A DNA stretch of 64,000 nucleotides from assembly GCF_000317285.1 (NCBI RefSeq), contig NZ_AJLN01000063.1:1-64000 (forward strand). The letters run 5' to 3'. The notes below the pieces were generated by a model. The model had not been told where the DNA came from. It ran no database searches and saw nothing but the letters and a program-made list of their open reading frames with translations. The translations under genes and the position numbers were made by a program. Below, piece after piece: positions 45,382-55,962 of this stretch. The stretch's first letter is position 1. Every line of letters starts with the position of its first letter. The DNA comes from Chlorogloeopsis fritschii PCC 6912. Its GTDB lineage: Bacteria; Cyanobacteriota; Cyanobacteriia; Cyanobacteriales; Nostocaceae.

Positions 45382-46155
45382 ATGACAAACTTCAACGACT
45401 ACAAAAACAAGTACGAAAATCTCCGCATGGAGCGCACCAACTCTGGCATTTTGACAGTGACTATGCATACCAATGGCGGTTCCCACATCCATACAGGTAA
45501 AGCACATCGAGAATTTCCAGATGCGTTTGGTGAAATTGCTCGCGATCGCCAGAATGAGGTTGTTATTTTTACAGGTGCTGGCGACAAATGGATCAGTCAC
45601 ATTGACTTTTCTACCGTGGATGACATCACGCAACCTGCTGGTTGGTATGCCATTCTTACTGAGGCTCGCCAGCTTCTTTATAATTTTCTCGATATTGGCG
45701 TTCCGGTTATCTCAGCCGTTAATGGCCCTGCTCCCATTCATGGTGAGTATGCGCTAATGGCAGATATCATCTTAGCGGCTGAGGAGGCTTACTTTCAAGA
45801 TAACCAGCATCTATCAGTTGGGGGTGGGGTTGTACCAGCCGATGGAGTACAGATTCTATACCCGGCAGCAATGGGTGATATTCGGGGGCACTATTTCCTG
45901 TTGACGATGCAGAAATTGACAGCCAAGGAAGCATTGCAAATCGGCATGGTTAATGAGGTTCATCCCCGTGACAAATTGCTGGCAAGAGCCAATGAGTTAG
46001 CACAGCAACTTCTTCGCCTCGATCCATATACACGCCGCTACACTCGGCTTATGTTTACTCGAAAACTCAAGCGAAAAGTGATTGATGAACTGTCATTTGA
46101 CATGGGATTAGAGGGGCTTTCAATCGTCTCAGCCGTGAAACCCAAAAATTCTTAA
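45382..46155 (+). CDS. Enoyl-CoA hydratase/isomerase-family protein, 6-oxocamphor-hydrolase-like
   Basis: The crotonase-fold protein (257 residues from the ATG at 45382, AAAGGA just upstream) contains VVIFTGAGDKWISHIDFS, VPVISAVNGPAPIHGEYALMADIILAAEEAYFQD and VGGGVVPADGVQILYPAAMGDIRGHYFLLTMQKLTAKEALQIGMVNEV. The segment around IHGE...ADIILAAE, followed by P-G/A-DG and RG-YFLLT, resembles 6-oxocamphor hydrolase (a beta-diketone hydrolase) more than true enoyl-CoA hydratases, by memory of that sequence. It therefore probably cleaves a cyclic or beta-diketone C-C bond; the substrate is unknown. The frame stays open upstream to a TTG at 45322 overlapping the AraC stop. Likely cotranscribed with the AraC regulator. 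Confidence 0.8.
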   Translation: MTNFNDYKNKYENLRMERTNSGILTVTMHTNGGSHIHTGKAHREFPDAFGEIARDRQNEVVIFTGAGDKWISHIDFSTVDDITQPAGWYAILTEARQLLYNFLDIGVPVISAVNGPAPIHGEYALMADIILAAEEAYFQDNQHLSVGGGVVPADGVQILYPAAMGDIRGHYFLLTMQKLTAKEALQIGMVNEVHPRDKLLARANELAQQLLRLDPYTRRYTRLMFTRKLKRKVIDELSFDMGLEGLSIVSAVKPKNS

Positions 46156-46215
46156 TCGATTGAAGAAGCAAAAGCCGCTTGGGAAAACTGCTAAAAATAT
46201 GTGTGGAGTAAGGAA

Positions 46216-46324
46216 CTAAAATAAAATCACCCTGACTGAGCCAGAAATTATTTCCTACATCACCCAAGCAGAATCTATACTACCTGGATTTATGCTTGAC
46301 CTAGCTCCTCTTTTCAATCTTTAG
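46216..46324 (+). pseudogene. Possible 3' remnant of a lost ORF
   Basis: After the crotonase gene the plus strand encodes, without a start codon, a stretch beginning NKITLTEPEIISYITQAESI and ending FMLDLAPLFNL before a TAG at 46322. It reads like the C-terminal end of a protein and is preceded in frame by a stop. It may be a remnant, or chance. Confidence 0.25.
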
Positions 46325-46336
46325 ATAGAAGTAGAT

Positions 46337-46879
46337 TTATTTCAAATCCAGTAACCCTTCTTCCTTCAACTTCGGATTAAATCTAATTTGTGCTTGTAAT
46401 CCACGCTCCTCTAAAACTTTTAAAATTTCCACCTCTACTCGGCGCGCCACATTTTTAATAATTTTGGTTTTTGCCACTTCATCAATAGAATTCTCGTAAT
46501 TTGCATACTCTTCCGGTGTCATTAATACCTTAGCATCAATAGGCTGTGTCCATTGGTCTTTATCATCTTTGTTGCCCACAGGCACACTGCCATTTTCTTC
46601 AATCCATGCCTTCTCAATATTTTCTAGCACTGTGCGGCTAGGGCGTTCAATTGTTTGGATTTTCACCCAATAACACTTTTGTGGTTGCCGTACTAAGTGC
46701 TGCTTAAGACTGAGATAAACATCACGAGAATATCCTACATATTGCAGCACTTTTTCCTGGTGAAAAATAGCATAAACTCCTATTTTACCTTGGAAATTTT
46801 CAGGTAATTGACCATTGTTATCAATATAAGGAACATATGCTAAACTTAATAAAGAAGGAATATTTGTTTCTGTCGACAT
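46337..46879 (-). CDS. GIY-YIG nuclease-domain protein
   Basis: The 180-residue protein carries a GIY-YIG domain at residues about 32-110: GVY (34-36), QYVGYSRD with YVG (47-49) and R52, and a Glu in VLENIEKAWIEENG. The C-terminal 70 residues are helical and charged (DEVAKTKIIKNVARRVEVEILKVLEERGLQAQIRF). Cyanobacteria and plastids encode related stand-alone GIY-YIG proteins of unknown substrate; a DNA endonuclease role is inferred from the fold only. ATG at 46879. No partner genes; the unknown gene at 46969 is on the same strand 89 bases upstream. Confidence 0.85.
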   Translation of the reverse strand: MSTETNIPSLLSLAYVPYIDNNGQLPENFQGKIGVYAIFHQEKVLQYVGYSRDVYLSLKQHLVRQPQKCYWVKIQTIERPSRTVLENIEKAWIEENGSVPVGNKDDKDQWTQPIDAKVLMTPEEYANYENSIDEVAKTKIIKNVARRVEVEILKVLEERGLQAQIRFNPKLKEEGLLDLK

Positions 46880-46968
46880 AAATAAAATTCAAAAATTTAA
46901 AATTTTTAGTATTTTTTGATTGTAAATAACTAGGTGTTTTTTCAACATTAGCCATTCACTATTAGCAA

Positions 46969-47289
46969 TTAACTCTTTCTATAAATTGCACAAAGACGAC
47001 TGGGCTGAAAAATTTTAGCTGTGAACATAAAATTAGCTGGCACGTTAATAATAACGTATTCGTCAGATTCTTGATATTTTTCAAATTCTGCTGGCATTCC
47101 TTTGGGAGTTGCTGTACTGTAAGGAACTGGCTGAAAAAGCAATTCTGTAAATTCTACTTTTTCACACTGTAAATTTTGACAAATTTGATTTAAAAAAGCT
47201 TCGCTAGTCAATAATTTAAATAGAGTTTCTTTTGCTTGTGGTTCGAGAGTGAAACTGCTATCAAAATTTTCGACAATTTTCAGAGTCAT
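46969..47289 (-). CDS. Hypothetical protein (106 residues)
   Basis: The product MTLKIVENFDSSFTLEPQAK... is a mixed alpha/beta protein with VEFTELLFQPVPYSTATPKGMPAEF in the middle and a C-terminal SDEYVIINVPANFMFTAKIFQPSRLCAIYRKS. No family is recognised, no signal peptide or membrane helix. Codon use looks coding and ends cleanly. It may be cotranscribed with the downstream GIY-YIG gene. No clear Shine-Dalgarno upstream of the ATG at 47289, only taagtaaaat. Confidence 0.6.
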   Translation of the reverse strand: MTLKIVENFDSSFTLEPQAKETLFKLLTSEAFLNQICQNLQCEKVEFTELLFQPVPYSTATPKGMPAEFEKYQESDEYVIINVPANFMFTAKIFQPSRLCAIYRKS

Positions 47290-47770
47290 TTTACTTACAG
47301 GTAATTGTTAACTACTGAGAACTATGGCGTCCATCACTGGAGCGCGCTAAAAATGCCACTTTAAATAAGCCTATTGGATAGTGTGACTCCTGTCAGCAGA
47401 GAAGGGTAGCTATTTGAGATTAAGAATTGTGAAGCTAAGTGTTTTTGGGTTTATGTACTGTGTTGAAACCAAGACAGAGGAGGCAGTACGCTGGAGAGCC
47501 AGCGCCGTATCTGTTGGTAGGGGTAAAATTTTTCATGCTTGATTCTGCCCAAAGCATTCCGTATCCTAGACAAAATTTTGTTTAGCCCTAATCTCTAAAT
47601 TAAGAATATTAAATTAAAAATTGTTGAATAATTAGCCCAATTTGGGTGATTTTGATGGAAAATTCTCTCTCATAATTTAGTTTAGTTAGGTTTCTGAGTA
47701 ATCTTGAACCTCGTTGGAGGTGAGCCTACAAAGTGACATCTTAATACAGTGTTTTGGGGAGGAATAGACC
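47290..47770. other. Divergent intergenic region
   Basis: Promoter region for the minus-strand 106-residue gene and the plus-strand TPR gene. A GC-richer stretch at about 47440-47525 contains gtactg/cagtac arms (47455-47490). No ORF, RNA or known repeat is recognised. Confidence 0.45.
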
Positions 47771-48250
47771 ATGAGCAAGCTCAAACACCTTTGGATTATC
47801 CTGGCGTCTTTAGTACCGTTAACAAGTTTGAGCAATAAGGCTCAGGCACAGTTCGATCCTTTCATCTCCCAACCACAGATGCCACCTCCAATAAATGCAC
47901 CAGCAATGTCGATAGAGCAGCAAATGCGAGATCGGATAGAACGTCAAAGAGTAACTCCAGTTCCCAATTCAATCAGCAATCCCAAACTTGCGACTGCTTA
48001 TGTCAAAGATGGTTTTGAACACTATAATCGAGGAGAGTACCAGAAAGCCGTCTCAGCTTATAATTTAGCACTCTACTACAACTCAAGTTATGCCGTTGCT
48101 TATCTTGGCCGTGCTATGGCTTTGAGAAAATTAGGAGATAAACACAATGCTTTTTTGGATGCTCGCAGAGCATCCCATTGGTCTCGCCAGCAGGGAAATA
48201 TGAAAGTTCTTAATGCGGCAGAAAGATTTAAGCGCGTAATATATAGGTAA
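47771..48250 (+). CDS. Secreted small TPR-repeat protein
   Basis: The 159-residue protein begins with a classical signal peptide (MSKLKHLWIILASLVPLTSL, then SNKAQA) with cleavage likely after AQA at residue 26. It then has a Pro-rich linker and two TPR units: PKLATAYVKDGFEHYNRGEYQKAVSAYNLALYYN and SSYAVAYLGRAMALRKLGDKHNAFLDARRASHWS. It is probably periplasmic or in the thylakoid lumen and mediates protein contacts. GGGGAGGA precedes the ATG at a good distance. The partner is unknown; it is monocistronic by spacing. Confidence 0.85.
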   Translation: MSKLKHLWIILASLVPLTSLSNKAQAQFDPFISQPQMPPPINAPAMSIEQQMRDRIERQRVTPVPNSISNPKLATAYVKDGFEHYNRGEYQKAVSAYNLALYYNSSYAVAYLGRAMALRKLGDKHNAFLDARRASHWSRQQGNMKVLNAAERFKRVIYR

Positions 48251-48929
<679 letters not shown>

Positions 48930-48930
<1 letters not shown>

Positions 48931-49027
48931 TCAAAAGTCAAAAGTCAACGGTCAAAAGTCAATTAAATCCGGACTAATGACTGATGACTAATGACTAATG
49001 ATTCATGGCTAATGACTAATGACTAAA
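48930..49027. repeat. Heptamer repeats agtcaaa and tgactaa
   Basis: Between rpsT and tatD there are four agtcaaaa/agtcaacg-type units followed by at least five atgactaatgactgatg-type units. The last unit carries an ATG in frame with tatD, so the longest tatD frame starts inside repeat DNA. Confidence 0.8.
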
Positions 49028-49813
49028 ATGCAGCTGATTGACACCCACGTTCACATCAACTTTGACCTTTTTCAGTCAGACTTAGAGGCAGTACGATCGC
49101 GATGGCAAGAGGCAGGTGTGGTGCGTTTAGTACACTCCTGTGTTGAGCCAACAGAATTTTCTAGTATTCAAGCTCTAGCTCAACGTTTTCCCGAAATTAG
49201 CTTTGCTGTGGGGTTACATCCTTTAGATGCAGATAAATGGCATCATCAAATCCCAGAGGAAATCAAATCTTTAGCTTGTTCCGATTCTAAAGTAGTAGCA
49301 ATTGGAGAGACAGGGCTGGACTTTTACAAAGCTGATAACTACGAACATCAAATTATGGTGTTTGAAGCCCAGCTTGCGATCGCGACAGAACTCAATTTAC
49401 CAGTGATTATCCACTGCCGTAATGCAGCGGCAGAGGTAAGACAGGTGCTGGAAAAATGGAAAAATCTCCAAGGCGAAAGTTTGCGGGGTGTAATGCACTG
49501 CTGGGGCGGAACACCACAAGAGACTCAATGGTTTGTTGACTTAGGCTTTTACATTAGCTTTAGCGGCACCGTTACCTTCAAAAACGCCAAGCCCATCCAA
49601 GAATCTGCCGTGACGGTGAGAAGCGATCGCCTGTTAATCGAAACAGATTGTCCGTTTTTAGCTCCAGTTCCCAAACGAGGCGAACGACGCAACGAGCCTG
49701 CTTACGTTCGTTATGTAGCCGAACAGGTAGCTCGTCTGAGGGGGGAAACGACAGATGCGATCGCATCTGTTACTACTCAAAATGCCTGTAAATTATTTGG
49801 CTTGGCACTATAA
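49028..49813 (+). CDS. tatD: TatD-family metal-dependent hydrolase (DNase)
   Basis: The 261-residue TIM-barrel amidohydrolase has all TatD metal-site motifs: DTHVHINFD (His pair), [11 protein letters not shown] (Glu), [11 protein letters not shown] (His), [14 protein letters not shown] (His) and [12 protein letters not shown] (Asp), plus the final [20 protein letters not shown]. TatD enzymes are 3'-5' exonucleases active on DNA and RNA. I start at the ATG of MQLIDTHVH; an ATG three codons upstream lies in repeat DNA. It is the second gene of the rpsT-tatD-rpoB arrangement. Confidence 0.95.
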   Translation: MQLIDTHVHINFDLFQSDLEAVRSRWQEAGVVRLVHSCVEPTEFSSIQALAQRFPEISFAVGLHPLDADKWHHQIPEEIKSLACSDSKVVAIGETGLDFYKADNYEHQIMVFEAQLAIATELNLPVIIHCRNAAAEVRQVLEKWKNLQGESLRGVMHCWGGTPQETQWFVDLGFYISFSGTVTFKNAKPIQESAVTVRSDRLLIETDCPFLAPVPKRGERRNEPAYVRYVAEQVARLRGETTDAIASVTTQNACKLFGLAL

Positions 49814-50515
49814 AAATGCAGCTACGGGTATATTCTGAAAGATGTCGGAGAAAAAGATTATTTATTAGGGGGCAAAAATATGATAATATTATTGCCTCCA
49901 AAACAGGTTTCCTTACGCCATAATGTTTAAGGAGGCAACAGCTAACATTTGTGTTTGAGTTGTACCAATTGGGCTTAACTACCCTCCCCATGTCTAGAGA
50001 CAATGCTACAAATCTATGACAAGCCTTTTCCACAGTAGGTAGAGAAGATATTTAGTTTTGAGGCAGCGGAAATCTAAATTTAAAGCAATACAAATTTATT
50101 TTATAAAAGTAATTTCCCTGTGAGTACCACCCGTCAAAATCAAGCTACACGCACACAACAGCAAGCTTGGCACATTATTCCCTCAGTATTAGAATATCAT
50201 CGCTCACGATAGAAAGACATCAAACTCGATGGAAGGCAACAGCAAAAGAACTGCGTAGCTGAAACAGCGCGGTTTTGGAGGGTGAAGTGAGGAAAGCAAA
50301 ACATATTTTGGCAAAGCTAAACCAGCTGTTCGTAAAAATTAAGCAAATCACCAAATCTTGGCAACTGTTGCCCTTAAGGTGGTCAATTGCCCTCTTGCCA
50401 AAATCGCTTTTCCCAGGTCTAATTACTCCGTTTGCCTGCACCTGCACCCAGCAGGTGGTGTAAGGAGAAGTTCCCACACACCCACAATTTTAACCAGGTT
50501 GACAAAGGTAGAGGC
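49814..50515. other. 700-bp region upstream of rpoB
   Basis: It must hold the rpoBC promoter and leader. Visible elements: a TATA-rich tract aatatgataatatt near 49877-49890 and an inverted repeat ttgcctcc/ggaggcaa (49892-49899 and 49931-49938). Frames at 50220-50477 are not convincing. Confidence 0.5.
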
Positions 50516-53500
50516 ATGACTAACGAAACTATTATGGAACCCGCCTTTTTGTTGCCCGACTTGATTGAGATCCAGCGTTCTAGTTTTCGCTGGTTCTTAG
50601 AGGAAGGGCTGATCGAAGAACTTAACTCCTTTAGTCCGATTACTGACTATACTGGCAAACTCGAACTGCATTTTCTGGGTCAGAACTACAAACTCAAGGA
50701 GCCAAAGTACAGCGTTGAAGAAGCGAAAAGGCGGGATAGCACTTATGCTGTCCAAATGTATGTACCCACACGTTTAATTAATAAAGAAACGGGGGAAATT
50801 AAAGAACAAGAAGTATTTATCGGAGATCTGCCTCTGATGACAGAGCGCGGTACGTTTATTATTAACGGTGCCGAGCGTGTAATTGTCAACCAGATTGTGC
50901 GATCGCCTGGAGTATACTACAAATCCGAAATTGACAAAAACGGGCGGCGTACTTATTCAGCTAGTTTAATTCCGAACCGGGGAGCATGGCTGAAATTTGA
51001 AACAGACCGTAACGACTTAGTATGGGTTCGCATCGACAAAACCCGCAAACTCTCAGCTCAGGTGTTGCTGAAAGCTCTGGGTTTGTCAGATAACGAAATC
51101 TTTGATGCCCTGCGCCACCCAGAGTATTTCCAAAAAACGATTGAAAAAGAAGGGCAATTCTCCGAAGAAGAAGCTTTGATGGAGTTGTATCGCAAGCTAC
51201 GCCCTGGTGAACCACCTACAGTTTTGGGCGGACAACAACTCCTTGACTCCCGCTTTTTCGATCCCAAACGCTACGACTTGGGACGTGTCGGAAGATACAA
51301 ACTTAACAAAAAATTGCGCCTGCAAGTGCCAGAAACAGTGCGGGTACTTACCCCCCAAGACATCTTGGCCGCGGTAGATTACCTGATTAACTTAGAATAC
51401 GATATTGGTAGCACAGACGACATTGACCACCTCGGAAATCGCCGAGTCAGAAGCGTCGGCGAACTCCTACAAAACCAGGTAAGAGTAGGCTTAAATCGCC
51501 TGGAGAGAATCATCCGGGAAAGAATGACCGTATCTGATGCCGAAGTCTTGACACCCGCTTCCTTAGTTAACCCCAAACCTTTAGTAGCGGCAATTAAAGA
51601 ATTCTTCGGCTCCAGCCAATTATCCCAGTTCATGGATCAAACCAACCCCTTAGCAGAATTGACCCACAAACGTCGGCTTTCTGCCCTGGGCCCTGGTGGT
51701 TTAACTCGCGAACGCGCTGGCTTTGCCGTGCGAGACATTCACCCCTCCCACTACGGACGTATTTGTCCCATCGAAACACCAGAAGGGCCAAACGCTGGTT
51801 TGATTGGTTCTCTCGCAACCCATGCGCGGGTAAACCAGTATGGTTTCTTAGAAACACCTTTCCGTCCTGTAGAAAATGGGCGTGTCAGATTTGACTTGCA
51901 ACCAGTCTACATGACTGCCGACGAAGAAGATGACTTCCGGGTGGCAGCAGGAGACGCGCCAATTGATGAAAACGGTCACCTGATCGGGCCGCAAGTACCT
52001 GTACGCTATCGTCAGGATTGGGCAACCACCACACCGGAACAAGTAGACTATATCGCAGTCTCTCCAGTGCAAATCGTGTCGGTAGCTACGAGCATGATTC
52101 CCTTTTTGGAACATGACGACGCCAACCGCGCTTTGATGGGATCGAACATGCAAAGGCAAGCAGTACCCCTGCTTAAACCAGAGCGTCCATTGGTAGGAAC
52201 TGGCTTAGAAGCACAAGGAGCGCGGGACTCCGGGATGGTGATTATCAGCCGCACCGATGGAGAAGTCACCTACGTAGATGCCACCAAGATTCGCGTGCGT
52301 CCCAAACCCAATACTCCCGAACAAGAGTACGTACTTTCTAAGTACCAGCGTTCTAACCAAGACACCTGCCTCAACCAAAAACCATTAGTACGGATTGGTG
52401 AGCGGGTTGTAGCTGGTCAAGTCTTGGCGGATGGCTCCTCTACCGAAGGCGGGGAGTTAGCACTAGGTCAAAATATTATCGTCGCCTATATGCCTTGGGA
52501 AGGCTACAACTACGAAGACGCGATTTTAATTTCCGAAAGACTGGTACAGGATGATATCTACACTTCAATTCACATTGAAAAATATGAAATTGAAGCCAGA
52601 CAGACAAAACTCGGCCCAGAAGAAATCACCAGAGAAATTCCCAACGTTGGTGAAGATGCGCTGCGAAATTTGGATGAGCAGGGAATTATCCGCATCGGTG
52701 CATGGGTGGAAGCTGGAGATATCTTAGTAGGTAAAGTTACCCCGAAAGGTGAATCTGACCAACCGCCAGAAGAAAAACTGCTGCGAGCAATCTTCGGTGA
52801 AAAGGCCAGAGATGTACGGGATAACTCCCTGCGCGTACCCAACGGAGAAAAAGGACGCGTAGTTGATGTACGTCTTTTTACCCGCGAGCAAGGTGATGAA
52901 TTGCCACCAGGAGCCAACATGGTGGTGCGGGTTTATGTAGCTCAGAAGCGCAAAATCCAAGTTGGTGACAAAATGGCAGGACGCCACGGAAATAAAGGGA
53001 TTATTTCCAAGATTTTGCCAATGGAAGATATGCCCTACTTACCCGATGGCTCACCAGTAGATATTGTGCTAAACCCCTTGGGCGTACCCAGCCGGATGAA
53101 CGTCGGTCAAGTATTTGAGTGTCTATTGGGTTGGGCTGGTCAAAACATGGGAGTGCGGTTTAAGATTACGCCTTTTGACGAAATGTACGGCGAAGAAGCA
53201 TCCCGTTCGATAGTACACGGCAAATTACAAGAAGCCAGAGACGAAACAGGTAGAAACTGGGTATTTAACCCGGACGATCCCGGCAAAATCTTAGTGTATG
53301 ACGGACGTACTGGCGAACCCTTTGACCGTCCGGTGACTGTGGGTGTGGCTTATATGCTGAAGTTGGTACACCTAGTAGACGACAAGATCCACGCTCGTTC
53401 TACAGGCCCTTATTCCTTGGTTACCCAACAGCCCTTGGGTGGAAAAGCACAACAAGGTGGACAGCGGTTTGGAGAAATGGAAGTGTGGGCATTGGAAGCC

Positions 53501-53815
53501 TTTGGTGCAGCTTACACCTTGCAAGAGTTGCTCACAGTCAAATCTGACGATATGCAAGGACGTAACGAAGCATTGAATGCGATCGTCAAAGGTAAAGCAA
53601 TTCCTCGACCAGGAACACCAGAGTCCTTCAAGGTGTTGATGCGAGAATTGCAATCTTTAGGATTGGATATTGCCGTCCACAAAGTGGAGACGCAATCAGA
53701 TGGCAGTACCGTAGATGCGGAAGTTGATTTGATGGCAGATAATAACGCCCGTCGCACACCTCCACGACCAACCTATGAATCTTTAAGCCGGGAGTCACTG
53801 GAAGAAGAAGAGTAA
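50516..53815 (+). CDS. rpoB: RNA polymerase beta subunit
   Basis: Start set at [31 protein letters not shown] with AAAGG 7 bases upstream (1099 residues); the frame extends 28 codons further up without family similarity. Landmarks: fork-loop/rifampicin region [68 protein letters not shown]; catalytic-core [16 protein letters not shown]; the conserved Lys segments [22 protein letters not shown]-terminal [41 protein letters not shown]. The length near 1100 residues is typical of cyanobacteria and plastids, without the E. coli lineage inserts. It is followed by an STRR block and rpoC1. Confidence 0.98.
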   Translation: MTNETIMEPAFLLPDLIEIQRSSFRWFLEEGLIEELNSFSPITDYTGKLELHFLGQNYKLKEPKYSVEEAKRRDSTYAVQMYVPTRLINKETGEIKEQEVFIGDLPLMTERGTFIINGAERVIVNQIVRSPGVYYKSEIDKNGRRTYSASLIPNRGAWLKFETDRNDLVWVRIDKTRKLSAQVLLKALGLSDNEIFDALRHPEYFQKTIEKEGQFSEEEALMELYRKLRPGEPPTVLGGQQLLDSRFFDPKRYDLGRVGRYKLNKKLRLQVPETVRVLTPQDILAAVDYLINLEYDIGSTDDIDHLGNRRVRSVGELLQNQVRVGLNRLERIIRERMTVSDAEVLTPASLVNPKPLVAAIKEFFGSSQLSQFMDQTNPLAELTHKRRLSALGPGGLTRERAGFAVRDIHPSHYGRICPIETPEGPNAGLIGSLATHARVNQYGFLETPFRPVENGRVRFDLQPVYMTADEEDDFRVAAGDAPIDENGHLIGPQVPVRYRQDWATTTPEQVDYIAVSPVQIVSVATSMIPFLEHDDANRALMGSNMQRQAVPLLKPERPLVGTGLEAQGARDSGMVIISRTDGEVTYVDATKIRVRPKPNTPEQEYVLSKYQRSNQDTCLNQKPLVRIGERVVAGQVLADGSSTEGGELALGQNIIVAYMPWEGYNYEDAILISERLVQDDIYTSIHIEKYEIEARQTKLGPEEITREIPNVGEDALRNLDEQGIIRIGAWVEAGDILVGKVTPKGESDQPPEEKLLRAIFGEKARDVRDNSLRVPNGEKGRVVDVRLFTREQGDELPPGANMVVRVYVAQKRKIQVGDKMAGRHGNKGIISKILPMEDMPYLPDGSPVDIVLNPLGVPSRMNVGQVFECLLGWAGQNMGVRFKITPFDEMYGEEASRSIVHGKLQEARDETGRNWVFNPDDPGKILVYDGRTGEPFDRPVTVGVAYMLKLVHLVDDKIHARSTGPYSLVTQQPLGGKAQQGGQRFGEMEVWALEAFGAAYTLQELLTVKSDDMQGRNEALNAIVKGKAIPRPGTPESFKVLMRELQSLGLDIAVHKVETQSDGSTVDAEVDLMADNNARRTPPRPTYESLSRESLEEEE

Positions 53816-53937
53816 ATAGGGACTAGGGACTGGGGACAAGGGGACAAGGGGACAAGGGGACAAGGAGAAGAATTTTTCCTTACTCTCCCCCTCCTCTTCC
53901 TAGCCCCTAGCCTAAGCGCCTCTAGCCCCTAATCCTA
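53816..53937. repeat. ggggaca STRR between rpoB and rpoC1
   Basis: Directly after the rpoB stop codon aggggac-aagg occurs in at least four perfect tandem copies (53830-53864) followed by a C-rich arm (cctcttcctagcccctag). The arms could pair. It interrupts the rpoB-rpoC1 spacer in the same way as the blocks at 2414 and 41640. Confidence 0.85.
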
Positions 53938-54029
53938 ACCCTTGAAAAACTGAATACTCCTACTAGCACGGCTTGCAATGCCCGTGCAAATTAAGTGAAT
54001 TTATAACTTAGAACGCAGCACTAAAACAG

Positions 54030-55907
54030 ATGAGACACGCCCAAACTAATCAGTTTGACTACGTAAAAATCGGTTTGGCATCGCCAGAACGTATTCGTCA
54101 GTGGGGTGAGAGAACACTGCCTAACGGTCAACTTGTCGGTGAGGTTACCAAGCCTGAGACAATTAACTACCGGACTCTCAAGCCAGAAATGGATGGCTTA
54201 TTTTGTGAGCGCATTTTTGGCCCTGCTAAAGATTGGGAATGTCACTGCGGTAAGTATAAAAGAGTACGCCATCGTGGTATCGTTTGCGAACGCTGTGGGG
54301 TAGAAGTCACAGAATCGCGAGTTCGCCGTCACCGGATGGGCTACATTAAACTTGCTGCACCTGTAGCCCACGTTTGGTATCTCAAAGGAATTCCCAGTTA
54401 TATTTCGATCCTGCTGGATATGCCCCTGCGGGATGTCGAGCAAATTGTATATTTCAATTCTTATGTCGTACTTAGTCCTGGTAATGCTGAAACTTTAACT
54501 TACAAACAGCTACTTAGTGAAGACCAGTGGCTGGAAATTGAGGATCAGATTTACAGCGAAGATTCTACATTGCAGGGTGTTGAGGTAGGCATTGGTGCGG
54601 AGGCACTGCTGCGCCTGCTGGCTGATATCAATTTAGAACAAGAAGCAGAAAGCTTGCGGGAGGAAATCACCACTGCCAAAGGTCAAAAGCGAGCAAAGCT
54701 AATTAAGCGTCTGCGGGTGATTGACAACTTTATAGCCACAGGCTCTAAGCCAGAATGGATGGTGATGACGGTAATTCCTGTTATTCCCCCAGATTTGCGT
54801 CCGATGGTGCAGCTAGATGGTGGACGGTTTGCTACCAGTGACTTAAACGATTTATATCGGCGCGTAATTAACCGTAATAATCGTCTGGCACGCCTGCAAG
54901 AAATTTTGGCTCCAGAAATTATCGTTCGCAACGAAAAGCGGATGCTTCAAGAAGCAGTAGACGCTTTAATTGATAATGGACGTCGCGGACGGACAGTGGT
55001 AGGGGCAAATAATCGACCACTGAAGTCATTGTCAGACATTATTGAAGGTAAACAAGGGCGTTTCCGGCAAAACTTGTTGGGTAAACGGGTAGACTACTCC
55101 GGACGTTCCGTAATTGTGGTAGGGCCAAAGCTGAACATCCACCAGTGTGGTTTGCCACGGGAAATGGCAATCGAGCTATTCCAGCCGTTTGTCATCCACC
55201 GCTTAATTCGCAGCGGCATGGTGAACAATATTAAAGCCGCGAAAAAATTGATTTCTCGCTCCGATCCCAGTGTTTGGGATGTATTGGAAGAAGTAATTGA
55301 GGGACACCCTGTTTTGCTCAACCGTGCCCCTACCTTACACCGTTTGGGTATTCAAGCTTTTGAACCAATTTTAGTGGAAGGAAGAGCAATCCAATTACAC
55401 CCACTCGTATGTCCGGCATTTAACGCTGACTTTGATGGTGACCAAATGGCGGTACACGTACCCTTATCTTTGGAAAGTCAGGCGGAAGCGCGATTGTTGA
55501 TGCTGGCTTCTAATAATATTTTGTCACCAGCTACAGGTAGACCAATTATCACGCCCAGCCAAGATATGGTCTTGGGAGCCTATTATTTAACTGCGGAAAA
55601 TCCCCATGCCAAAAAGGGCGCAGGACGGTACTTTGCTTCCTTAGATGATGTAATTATGGCTTACGAGCAAGAGCAAGTCGATTTGCACGCCTATGTTTAC
55701 GTCCGCTATGAGGGCGAAATGGAGGCAGATCAACCAGATCATGAGCCACGAGAAGTCATTGAAAATAGTGATGGGACTCGGACTTTGTTGTATAAGTATC
55801 GTCGAGTCAGAGAAGATGCTCAAGGAAATGTAATTACACAGTATATATACACTACGCCAGGTCGCGTAATTTACAATAAAGCGATTCAGGAAGCGCTGGC
55901 CAGCTAA
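54030..55907 (+). CDS. rpoC1: RNA polymerase gamma subunit (N-terminal beta-prime half)
   Basis: The 625-residue subunit is the N-terminal half of bacterial beta-prime, separate in cyanobacteria and plastids. The zinc site is C71, C73, C86, C89 ([21 protein letters not shown]). The active-site magnesium triad is D467, D469, D471 in [13 protein letters not shown], preceded by [32 protein letters not shown]. The bridge to rpoC2 lies in the variable C-terminus. Starts at ATG 54030 with [19 protein letters not shown]. Cotranscription with rpoB and rpoC2 is expected. Confidence 0.98.
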   Translation: MRHAQTNQFDYVKIGLASPERIRQWGERTLPNGQLVGEVTKPETINYRTLKPEMDGLFCERIFGPAKDWECHCGKYKRVRHRGIVCERCGVEVTESRVRRHRMGYIKLAAPVAHVWYLKGIPSYISILLDMPLRDVEQIVYFNSYVVLSPGNAETLTYKQLLSEDQWLEIEDQIYSEDSTLQGVEVGIGAEALLRLLADINLEQEAESLREEITTAKGQKRAKLIKRLRVIDNFIATGSKPEWMVMTVIPVIPPDLRPMVQLDGGRFATSDLNDLYRRVINRNNRLARLQEILAPEIIVRNEKRMLQEAVDALIDNGRRGRTVVGANNRPLKSLSDIIEGKQGRFRQNLLGKRVDYSGRSVIVVGPKLNIHQCGLPREMAIELFQPFVIHRLIRSGMVNNIKAAKKLISRSDPSVWDVLEEVIEGHPVLLNRAPTLHRLGIQAFEPILVEGRAIQLHPLVCPAFNADFDGDQMAVHVPLSLESQAEARLLMLASNNILSPATGRPIITPSQDMVLGAYYLTAENPHAKKGAGRYFASLDDVIMAYEQEQVDLHAYVYVRYEGEMEADQPDHEPREVIENSDGTRTLLYKYRRVREDAQGNVITQYIYTTPGRVIYNKAIQEALAS

Positions 55908-55962
55908 TAGTTAATAGCTAGTAGCTCATAGTACTCAGCAATTAGCAATGGATTAACAACAA

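Noticed and set aside
50220-50477. 85-codon minus-strand ORF upstream of rpoB
   Set aside because: Lies antisense in the rpoB leader, has no motif and no ribosome site.
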